This document shows positions 1 to 5,337 of a stretch of 10,375 bases of DNA, piece after piece. The position numbers were made by a program, and so were the translations under genes. The notes under the pieces were generated by a model. That model saw only the letters and a list, made by a program, of their open reading frames with translations. It searched no databases and was not told the origin of the DNA. The DNA comes from an uncultured Clostridia bacterium (GTDB lineage: Bacteria; Bacillota; Clostridia; Christensenellales; UBA1242), in NCBI GenBank assembly GCA_905236445.1, contig CAJOPQ010000011.1:1-10375 (forward strand), in the 5' to 3' direction. The stretch's first letter is position 1; every line of letters begins with the position of its first letter.

Positions 1-1
1 A

Positions 2-64
2 TATTCAATGCTTTTTGCTAGCGAATTTAAGAAAACTTTCTCGAAAAACTTAGAAATTATTTAA
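2..64 (+). CDS. Possible C-terminal tail of an upstream gene (partial)
   Basis: An open frame enters from the window edge and ends at TAA 62-64, ten bases before a strong terminator hairpin. Its last residues read YSMLFASEFKKTFSKNLEII. A second open frame also enters from the edge and stops at 51-53, so the frame is not certain. The following terminator makes it likely that some gene ends here. The product cannot be identified from twenty residues. Confidence 0.3.
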   Translation, partial: YSMLFASEFKKTFSKNLEII

Positions 65-73
65 ATAAATTAT

Positions 74-112
74 AAAGCATTAATTAAGGTCTAACTTAGT
101 TAATGCTTTTTT
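74..112 (+). terminator. Intrinsic terminator of the upstream gene
   Basis: Arms AAAGCATTAA (74-83) and TTAATGCTTT (100-109) are perfectly complementary. An inner TAAG/CTTA pairing (85-88 with 95-98) extends the stem, and a run of six T (107-112) follows. A second small hairpin (113-119 with 124-130, loop TTTT) sits directly behind it. Confidence 0.8.
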
Positions 113-169
113 CGACAAGTTTTCTTGTTGTAAGTTGCATTTTTTGTAATTATGCTTTGCTGTATTTCA

Positions 170-175
170 TATAAT
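170..175 (+). promoter_or_regulatory. Candidate -10 box for the TIGR04086 gene
   Basis: TATAAT at 170-175 is a perfect sigma-A -10 hexamer 36 bases before the ATG at 211. No good -35 lies at the usual 16-18 base spacing; the nearest TTG-like hexamer, TTGTAA at 144-149, is 20 bases away. A promoter is expected here because a terminator separates this gene from whatever lies upstream. Confidence 0.35.
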
Positions 176-210
176 CTTCTAGAATTTTGAATATATTCTA
201 TGGAGGGAAA

Positions 211-600
211 ATGGAGAAAACAAAAAAATTAAACAATTCTAGTTGGATATTAGAAATTACTAAAGGAACTATATTTGCGCTTATTTTTTCTATGATCTTT
301 ATTATTATTTTCGCAGTTATTATTAGATTTACTAATATTTCAGATGGTGCAATTATGCCAATAAATCAAGTCATAAAGGGTGTTAGTCTATTGCTTGGAG
401 TAATTATCGCACTCAAAGGCTCTAATAAAGGATTATTAAAAGGTTTAGTTATTGGTCTGCTTTTTGCTTTGATATCATATTTGGTCTTTTCATTGTTGAG
501 TACAACATTAACAATCGGTCTAACTAATTTAACAGATCTTATTTTTGATGGCATTATAGGTGCAATCTCAGGACTTATTGCTGTTAATATAAAAAGATAA
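211..600 (+). CDS. TIGR04086-family (YrzE-like) small membrane protein
   Basis: This encodes a 129-residue, very hydrophobic protein with four predicted membrane helices near residues 19-40, 52-69, 75-96 and 110-126. The Gly/Lys-rich turn ALKGSNKGLLKGLVIG before helix 3 and the overall four-helix layout match the TIGR04086/YrzE family, whose function is unknown. In clostridia this family often lies near yajC or sporulation genes. The ATG at 211 is chosen over the in-frame TTG at 187 because GGAGGG (202-207) lies just in front of it, although the spacing is short. It ends at the hairpin shared with the convergent DUF4363 gene. The family call rests on recalled features rather than an alignment. 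Confidence 0.75.
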   Translation: MEKTKKLNNSSWILEITKGTIFALIFSMIFIIIFAVIIRFTNISDGAIMPINQVIKGVSLLLGVIIALKGSNKGLLKGLVIGLLFALISYLVFSLLSTTLTIGLTNLTDLIFDGIIGAISGLIAVNIKR

Positions 601-634
601 AAGGAGCGATAGAATAATCTATCGCTCCTTTTTT
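601..634. terminator. Bidirectional terminator between convergent genes
   Basis: The arms AAGGAGCGATAGA (601-613) and TCTATCGCTCCTT (618-630) form a perfect 13-bp stem with loop ATAA. Six T follow on the plus strand (629-634). On the minus strand the stem is followed by TTTTATCTTTTT, so it can end both transcripts. The minus-strand DUF4363 stop codon (633-635) abuts the T-run. Confidence 0.9.
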
Positions 635-1019
635 ACATTACGTTTTGGAAATTAAATCCCATAATGTCTGAATTTTTGTCTACAATACTTTTGAGTTGTT
701 GTATTTCGGCATAGGCATTGTTATAATCATTATTTTTCGTAAATGCAAATAATCTATTAATACTATCAGTTGTAAGACTCAAATCTTTGTTGTTAAATAT
801 TAGACACAGTGCATACTCATTACTTTTCCAATAATCTCCAATTTTTTTTACATCGTCAGCAAGGTATGTTATATCATCTTTGCTATCTTCGTATTTTGGC
901 GCTATTTCATCAACACTAATTTTGATAGTATCTAAAATATTGCCTACAGATATAACTTCGAAAATACCTAACGATAGTAAGAAAATTGCTATAACAAGAA
1001 TAATTATTGCTTTTTTCAT
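633..1019 (-). CDS. DUF4363-family membrane-anchored protein
   Basis: This encodes a 128-residue protein with one N-terminal membrane helix or uncleaved signal (about residues 3-24) and a mostly helical, charged remainder predicted outside the membrane. Size, topology and position directly after a DUF421 gene fit DUF4363, a family of unknown function that commonly pairs with DUF421 in spore formers. The start is supported by GGAG (plus-strand 1029-1032) inside the last codons of the DUF421 gene, seven to eight bases before the ATG. Only one base separates the DUF421 stop from this ATG, so the two are probably translationally coupled. It is the last gene of the three-gene minus-strand operon. 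Confidence 0.75.
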   Translation of the reverse strand: MKKAIIILVIAIFLLSLGIFEVISVGNILDTIKISVDEIAPKYEDSKDDITYLADDVKKIGDYWKSNEYALCLIFNNKDLSLTTDSINRLFAFTKNNDYNNAYAEIQQLKSIVDKNSDIMGFNFQNVM

Positions 1020-1020
1020 A

Positions 1021-1737
1021 TTACCACTCTCCGTGATAATTTATATCCAATATAACAGCCTTGCTATTATATTTTTGCATATATACTTTACCTTCAGAAT
1101 TAAGAGTTAGTAGCAATATATCTTTTATTTTTTTAACACCATAATCTTTGAGATTGTTTAGCAAAAATTTTTCATCAATTTGGGCAAGTTTAGTATTTTC
1201 TTCCATAAGTTTACCTTCTGCCACCATAATAATTGGAAGACTTGACGGTTCTATGCTTTTGCCAATACTCGAAGCTGTAAGTGGTGCAAATTCGGCTTTT
1301 GGCAGAACTGTAAGCGTGCCATTAGTTTGTATAATTGCATACAATATCTCATCTAGATTGAAGTAGCCTGCAGTTCTAAGACTCTCTTGCAAATCATTAA
1401 AATTCATATTGCATAATTTAAGATTGTTATAGTTAACGCCAGCTGGATCTATCAAGATTATTGGCTTGCCGTTAAGTATTTTTCTTAGTGCGACAGATTT
1501 TCTTTCTATGAATGTGAAAACATAATGCACACAGACAAGTGTGAGCAGTGGTATGATACCGTGCATAAGAGGTAGGGCAGTATCCGACATAGGAACCGTC
1601 GCCAAATCTGCAATAATTAGTGTTATTACAAATTCATATGGTTGCATTTCTCCTATCTGTCTTTTGCCCATAATCCTTAATAAGAATAATACTATACAAT
1701 AAATTATTATGCTTCTTGCAATTAATGTAAATGTCAT
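1021..1737 (-). CDS. DUF421 (YetF/YdfS-like) membrane protein
   Basis: This encodes a 238-residue protein. Three N-terminal membrane helices (about residues 5-22, 36-50 and 58-76) surround the conserved segment RIMGKRQIGEMQPYEFVITL, which is characteristic of DUF421. A soluble C-terminal alpha/beta region follows, with the family-typical GKPIILIDPAGVNYNNLKL near residue 90 and LDEILYAIIQTNGTLTVLPK near residue 130. The molecular function is not established; some relatives are linked to spore-membrane or stress roles. The ATG lies three bases after the flippase stop and has no recognisable ribosome binding site, so translation probably depends on ribosomes finishing the upstream gene. Confidence 0.85.
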   Translation of the reverse strand: MTFTLIARSIIIYCIVLFLLRIMGKRQIGEMQPYEFVITLIIADLATVPMSDTALPLMHGIIPLLTLVCVHYVFTFIERKSVALRKILNGKPIILIDPAGVNYNNLKLCNMNFNDLQESLRTAGYFNLDEILYAIIQTNGTLTVLPKAEFAPLTASSIGKSIEPSSLPIIMVAEGKLMEENTKLAQIDEKFLLNNLKDYGVKKIKDILLLTLNSEGKVYMQKYNSKAVILDINYHGEW

Positions 1738-1740
1738 GTT

Positions 1741-3276
1741 TTATTTATTTACAATAAGTTTTTTTTTAAACTTATGATTACTAAATTTTTTTAACATTTG
1801 TTCTTTAAACCAATTAATATTTATTAGGTTGAAAGCAAGACTCAGTAGCAAGAATGCTATACAGGATATTGAACATGAAATAATGAGGTTGAATACAGTT
1901 GGAACAATTCTACTTAATAGATTGGATATAAATATATCTAATACGGTCACAGCAAGGCAAATTATTGTAATCCAGATTAGTAATCTAATCAAACCATATT
2001 TACTCTTCAATAATTGTTTTATTTTAACAATATTCATTATGCACAGAATTATATTGCTAACGCCAATCGCATATGTTATTGACAATATACCTATATATTT
2101 TGTCAAAATTATTACAATTGCTACCATAATTATGCTACTTATTATGTAGAATGCAAAAGTTGATTTTTCGCGTCCCATTGAGTTAAGAATGGTTGTTGTT
2201 ATTTGATTTAGGCCCAAAGGTATCATTATCCAACAGGATTTTGCGAGTAGTATTCCTGCGTAATTATTATTAAATACGAATTGACAAATTAATTGTCCCA
2301 TAGATGCAAATATTGGAACAAATAATGCTGATATAATAATCGTAAATTTGAGTGATGCTTCGATGTTGTAATTGATTGTAGTGTGTTCTTTATTCTCATA
2401 TAATGTTGTTATCTGAGGAACTAATGCAACAGATAGAGCACCTGTAATTGTTGCTGGAATACTAAGTAGTGGCATTGTCATTCCAGATGCAACTCCTAGT
2501 TCTGAGAGAGCACTTTCGTTGCTATAGCCTATCTGCATAAGAAGGATTGGTATTATAATTGTAATAAGTGGCATAGTCAAACTAGACAACACTCTGACAA
2601 GCGTTATTGGTGTGCTTTTGGTAATGAGTGGTTTAAGTGATGGTTTGGCAATTTTGACTTTGCCACCTTTTTGAAAATATATAATTATCCCAATAACTGT
2701 GCTTATGATAGCTGCAATGCTCATAGCGATAACAGGTGCATATAGCTTTGAGAACTTTGATGCAAACAATAGCATGATTATAAATATTACTATTTTTAAT
2801 ATTTGTTCTATTAACTCAACTATGCTGCTTTCTGCATACATCTCTCTTCCCAGTAAATAAGATTTGAATGGGGTGTATATTCCAAGTGCTATTATGGCTG
2901 GAATCATTAGAATAAGAATGTCATAACTGTCTGTACTAGATAGTAAATTTTCCAAAGGTATTTTGCACAGTATAATTAGCAGAACTAGTATTATTGCAAG
3001 TGCTGTAGTTAGTATCAAACTAGAGAATATAAGTTTGCTGTTATTAATTTCTTGTTGCTTGCTATGATTTATTGAAACCATTCTAGAGATTGTTATTGCT
3101 ATTCCACTTGCAATGATAGTTGCAATCACCATAAATACACTTAGAGATATCTGATATATCCCAAGCATTTCTGTAGTCAAATATCTAGATAAAACGATTT
3201 TGTATACAAAACCTAACAGTCGTGTAGCAACACTAAATATAGTGATTATGAATACTGATTTAATTAATGATTTGAT
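1741..3276 (-). CDS. spoVB: SpoVB-like MOP-superfamily lipid flippase, apparent ATC start
   Basis: This is a polytopic membrane protein of the MATE/MurJ/SpoVB (MOP) superfamily, 511 residues if started at ATC 3276-3274. SpoVB-type proteins are thought to flip lipid-linked cell-wall precursors during spore cortex synthesis. About 12-14 hydrophobic helices fill the protein. The signature TRLLGFVYKIVLSRYL followed by LGIYQ near the N-terminus matches SpoVB first-helix sequences. The first canonical in-frame start is TTG at 3180-3178, which would delete that conserved helix. AAGGAG (3291-3286) lies nine bases before ATC, giving an N-terminus (M)KSLIKSVFII of the expected shape. The gene heads the operon with DUF421 and DUF4363. 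A paralogous polysaccharide flippase role cannot be excluded. Confidence 0.82.
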   Translation of the reverse strand: MKSLIKSVFIITIFSVATRLLGFVYKIVLSRYLTTEMLGIYQISLSVFMVIATIIASGIAITISRMVSINHSKQQEINNSKLIFSSLILTTALAIILVLLIILCKIPLENLLSSTDSYDILILMIPAIIALGIYTPFKSYLLGREMYAESSIVELIEQILKIVIFIIMLLFASKFSKLYAPVIAMSIAAIISTVIGIIIYFQKGGKVKIAKPSLKPLITKSTPITLVRVLSSLTMPLITIIIPILLMQIGYSNESALSELGVASGMTMPLLSIPATITGALSVALVPQITTLYENKEHTTINYNIEASLKFTIIISALFVPIFASMGQLICQFVFNNNYAGILLAKSCWIMIPLGLNQITTTILNSMGREKSTFAFYIISSIIMVAIVIILTKYIGILSITYAIGVSNIILCIMNIVKIKQLLKSKYGLIRLLIWITIICLAVTVLDIFISNLLSRIVPTVFNLIISCSISCIAFLLLSLAFNLININWFKEQMLKKFSNHKFKKKLIVNK

Positions 3277-3285
3277 GTCCGTTGT

Positions 3286-3291
3286 CTCCTT
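3286..3291 (-). promoter_or_regulatory. Ribosome binding site that decides the spoVB-like start
   Basis: AAGGAG on the minus strand is a strong Shine-Dalgarno sequence. The codon nine bases downstream is ATC (3276-3274). No ATG, GTG or TTG occurs in the spoVB frame between this site and 3180. The same nine-base spacing is used by infC (ATT start) and the COG0523 gene in this window. Confidence 0.65.
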
Positions 3292-3292
3292 A

Positions 3293-3363
3293 TGTTGTAC
3301 ATATGTAATATTGTATTAAGAAATTTACGACTATTAGAACATTATTTGGAATTGTTGTACATA
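3293..3363. repeat. Two copies of TGTTGTACATA in the divergent intergenic region
   Basis: The 11-base sequence TGTTGTACATA occurs at 3293-3303 and again at 3353-3363, exactly 60 bases apart. Each copy contains the palindrome TGTACA. One copy lies next to the spoVB-like ribosome binding site and the other just upstream of the LysM gene. Shared operators for the divergent pair are possible, but chance is not ruled out in AT-rich DNA. Confidence 0.4.
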
Positions 3364-3368
3364 CAAAT
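3340..3368 (+). promoter_or_regulatory. Weak candidate sporulation (sigma-E-like) promoter for the LysM gene
   Basis: CATACAAAT (3360-3368) resembles the sigma-E -10 consensus (CATACAnT), and CATTATT (3340-3346) lies 13 bases upstream in the -35 position. On the opposite strand AATACAAT (about 3318-3311) could serve the spoVB-like gene in the same way. Both matches are imperfect, so this is a suggestion based partly on gene context. Confidence 0.2.
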
Positions 3369-3386
3369 ATTTAAAGGAGCGACATT

Positions 3387-3788
3387 ATGTACAAATTAAA
3401 ATTGATATACAAGAATGAATTGCTAAGTGATAACGATAATATGTTAAAAAATGTATATTGTGGACTTGACGCAAAAGTCTTAAGTAATGATAACGAAGAT
3501 GATGGAATAGTATATATCAAAAATTTCCCCAAAGACACAGTAGTTGTTGTTGACGATAATACAACATATGACGAACTAAAAGATAGGGGATTCAATCTCC
3601 AAATAGAAGATGTGTTCAAGAATAATATTATAGTTAAGAAGGTACACTTAGACAACAATTATATAGTCCAACCACTAGATACCATTGACAAAATTTGCCA
3701 GAAATTTAAGATAGACAAGAGGAGCTTAATCGAAGTAAATGGATTAAAATCGGAGAGGTTGTTCGTAGGTCAACAGTTGATAATCTAA
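3387..3788 (+). CDS. Small cytoplasmic LysM-domain protein
   Basis: This encodes 133 residues. The C-terminal 42 or so form one LysM domain, from YIVQPLDTIDKICQKFKI to LFVGQQLII, with the usual D-T-I-x-x-I-x-x-K-F pattern and closing V-G-Q-x-L. LysM domains bind N-acetylglucosamine glycans such as peptidoglycan. The N-terminal 90 residues are acidic, look like alpha/beta structure and match no family I recognise. There is no signal peptide or membrane helix. That suits a protein deposited from the mother cell on the forespore surface, as SafA and SpoVID are, but this is inference from domain and neighbours. The start is well supported by AAAGGAG (3373-3379). It is divergent from the spoVB-like operon. 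Confidence 0.75.
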   Translation: MYKLKLIYKNELLSDNDNMLKNVYCGLDAKVLSNDNEDDGIVYIKNFPKDTVVVVDDNTTYDELKDRGFNLQIEDVFKNNIIVKKVHLDNNYIVQPLDTIDKICQKFKIDKRSLIEVNGLKSERLFVGQQLII

Positions 3789-3816
3789 CATATACGACAT
3801 ATTTTTTGAAAAACAT

Positions 3817-3846
3817 TTGACAAATAATATAAGTTAAGTTTAAAAT
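3817..3846 (+). promoter_or_regulatory. Sigma-A promoter for the GNAT-like gene
   Basis: TTGACA at 3817-3822 is a perfect -35, followed after 18 bases by TAAAAT at 3841-3846 (five of six matches to the -10 consensus). The predicted start of transcription is near 3853, about 33 bases before the ATG. Confidence 0.65.
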
Positions 3847-3854
3847 AAAAAACA

Positions 3855-3870
3855 GTAAATGTATATTTAC
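3855..3870. repeat. Inverted repeat at the predicted transcription start
   Basis: GTAAAT (3855-3860) and ATTTAC (3865-3870) form a perfect 6-bp inverted repeat around GTAT. It lies just after the -10 box and just before the AAGGTG ribosome binding site. It could be an operator or a short 5' hairpin; no particular regulator is recognised. Confidence 0.4.
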
Positions 3871-3885
3871 CCAAGGTGAATTATT

Positions 3886-5088
3886 ATGGTTAATATTGAA
3901 GAAGTCAAAACAAAAAAACAGCAAAAAATCTTTGTTCAATTTCAACTAGATTTATACAAAGACTGTCCATATTTCGTGCCTCCAATTGTTTCAGATGAGT
4001 TAAAAATTTTCAATCCGAAGAAAAATGCCAATTTTGATGACTGTGAGGCCGTATATTATCTTGCATACAAAGATGGTAAAGTGGTTGGGAGAATTGCTGG
4101 TATTTTACAGAAAGCAAGTAATGCAAAAACTGGTAAAAAACTTGTAAGATTTTCTCGTGTAGATTTTGTAGATGATATAGAAGTGTCAAAAGCTCTATTT
4201 GAGGCTGTAGAGAAGTGGGCAAAGTCCAAAAAAATGGAGGCAGTTCACGGCCCACTTGGCTTTAACGATTTGGAACGAGAGGGCTTGCTTATCGAAGGTT
4301 TTGACCAAATGTCTACTTTTGAAGAAAATTATTATTATCCTTATTATAAGGAACATTTAGACAAACTTGGCTATACTAAGGATGTCGATTGGTTGGAATA
4401 TAAAATATTTATTCCAGACAAAATAGATGAGAGAATTGGTAGAATATCTGAGAAAGTCGCGCAACGTTATGGTCTTAGAGAAGTAAAATTTAAGAGCAAG
4501 TCTAAGATGATAGATCAATACAAAGATCAGATTTTTAGACTTATCAACGATTGTTATGGCCCATTATATGGTGTTGTAGAAATAAACGAAAAGTTGCAAG
4601 CACAATTCGTAGGTCAATTTAAATTGGCTGTTAATACTAGATACTTGTGTTTGGTTGTTAATGCAGAAGATAAACTTGTAGGATTTGGACTTGCTTTCCC
4701 TAATTTTTCCAACTCAATCAAGAAAATGAATGGACGATTATTCAATCCTCATATATTTGGTCTTCTTAGAGAATTAAAACATCCAAAGATATGCGATTTT
4801 GCATTATTTGCAGTTGATCAAGAATATAGAGACAAGGGTGTTACATCGTTTATTTTTAATAAGATACTTAATAATTTCATAGAAGACAAAATTGAATATT
4901 GTGAGAGTCTTCTTCAGTTAGAAGATAACGTTACTATTATGAATCAGTTCAATAGTTATGATAGGCAGTTCCACAAGCGAAGAAGATGCTATATCAAGCA
5001 ATTGACTAAGACTGTTAATAATAGCGCTCAGTCAAGAAAGAAGAAACGACCTACAAAACGCAACAATTATACAAAAAAGCAATCATAA
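3886..5088 (+). CDS. YghO-like GNAT-type protein with basic C-terminal tail
   Basis: This encodes a 400-residue soluble protein that resembles the uncharacterised YghO-type family, annotated as a GNAT-related N-acetyltransferase. The recognisable core is HGPLGFNDLEREGLLIEGFD (residues 121-140) followed by the aromatic run YYYPYY. A second half carries LVGFGLAFPNFS and DFALFAVDQEYRDKGVTSFI; the latter resembles the acetyl-CoA-binding motif A of GNAT enzymes. The substrate is unknown. The last 25 residues are a Lys/Arg-rich tail (RKKKRPTKR) that looks like an unstructured nucleic-acid- or membrane-contacting extension. AAGGTG lies upstream of the ATG. The gene has its own sigma-A promoter and a strong terminator, so it is probably monocistronic. 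Confidence 0.7.
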   Translation: MVNIEEVKTKKQQKIFVQFQLDLYKDCPYFVPPIVSDELKIFNPKKNANFDDCEAVYYLAYKDGKVVGRIAGILQKASNAKTGKKLVRFSRVDFVDDIEVSKALFEAVEKWAKSKKMEAVHGPLGFNDLEREGLLIEGFDQMSTFEENYYYPYYKEHLDKLGYTKDVDWLEYKIFIPDKIDERIGRISEKVAQRYGLREVKFKSKSKMIDQYKDQIFRLINDCYGPLYGVVEINEKLQAQFVGQFKLAVNTRYLCLVVNAEDKLVGFGLAFPNFSNSIKKMNGRLFNPHIFGLLRELKHPKICDFALFAVDQEYRDKGVTSFIFNKILNNFIEDKIEYCESLLQLEDNVTIMNQFNSYDRQFHKRRRCYIKQLTKTVNNSAQSRKKKRPTKRNNYTKKQS

Positions 5089-5116
5089 AATTTCTAGTTA
5101 CTTTGTTTCAAAAAAT

Positions 5117-5147
5117 TACTTGTCATGTTGTGGCAAGTATTTTTTTT
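5117..5147 (+). terminator. Terminator of the GNAT-like gene
   Basis: ACTTGTCA (5118-5125) pairs with TGGCAAGT (5131-5138) with one G-U pair around the loop TGTTG. A further T-A pair closes the base, and eight T follow (5140-5147). Confidence 0.88.
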
Positions 5148-5183
5148 AATAATTTTGTTATTATATAAATTAATATTATTTAT

Positions 5184-5213
5184 TTGACAGTGGAGGCAAT
5201 AAGAAAATATATC
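5184..5213 (+). promoter_or_regulatory. Candidate sigma-A promoter upstream of spoIVB
   Basis: TTGACA at 5184-5189 is a perfect -35. TATATC at 5208-5213 follows after 18 bases and matches four of six -10 positions. Transcription would begin near 5220, directly at the base of the hairpin at 5219-5267. Confidence 0.45.
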
Positions 5214-5218
5214 TTAGT

Positions 5219-5267
5219 AAAAAAGCATGAGTTTTAGACGCAAAGCGTCTTGCTTGTTGCTTTTTTT
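5219..5267 (+). terminator. Leader terminator or attenuator ahead of spoIVB
   Basis: An inner perfect hairpin AGACGC-AAA-GCGTCT (5236-5250) lies inside an outer inverted repeat, AAAAAAGCA (5219-5227) with TGCTTTTTT (5258-5266). Seven T (5261-5267) end the structure. It looks like an intrinsic terminator that would stop transcripts about 45 nt after the promoter at 5184-5213 and 70 bases before the spoIVB ATG. Confidence 0.6.
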
Positions 5268-5300
5268 ATGTACAAAGGCAAGTAATTTTAAGAAAACTGC

Positions 5301-5337
5301 ACACACTAATACTGTTTTAGGGTTAATAGGAGTGTGT
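5301..5337 (+). promoter_or_regulatory. Inverted repeat against the spoIVB start, with sigma-G-like -10
   Basis: ACACACT (5301-5307) is perfectly complementary to AGTGTGT (5331-5337), which runs from the end of the AGGAG ribosome binding site to the base before the ATG. A hairpin here could limit translation. CACACTA (5302-5308) is also one mismatch from the forespore sigma-G -10 consensus CATACTA, but the -35 region is poor. Which role applies cannot be decided by eye. Confidence 0.35.

Noticed and set aside
187..210. TTG start adding eight residues to the TIGR04086 protein
   Set aside because: The GGAGGG ribosome binding site lies inside this extension and points to ATG 211.
880..2149. Plus-strand open frames at 880-1110, 1148-1366 and 1829-2149
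   Set aside because: They lie antisense to well-recognised DUF4363, DUF421 and SpoVB-like genes and resemble no family.
3290..3301. Short minus-strand ATG (in CATATGTAC) as start of the spoVB-like gene
   Set aside because: It is in another frame and reaches a stop after twelve codons; no single obvious frameshift joins it to spoVB.
3789..3808. Terminator after the LysM gene
   Set aside because: Only a four-base ATAT/ATAT stem precedes the T-run, too weak to call; readthrough into the GNAT-like gene remains possible.
5227..5337. Upstream ATG 5227 as the SpoIVB start
   Set aside because: It has no ribosome binding site, it would translate through a terminator hairpin, and SpoIVB proteins begin with a short basic segment and membrane helix, as from ATG 5338.
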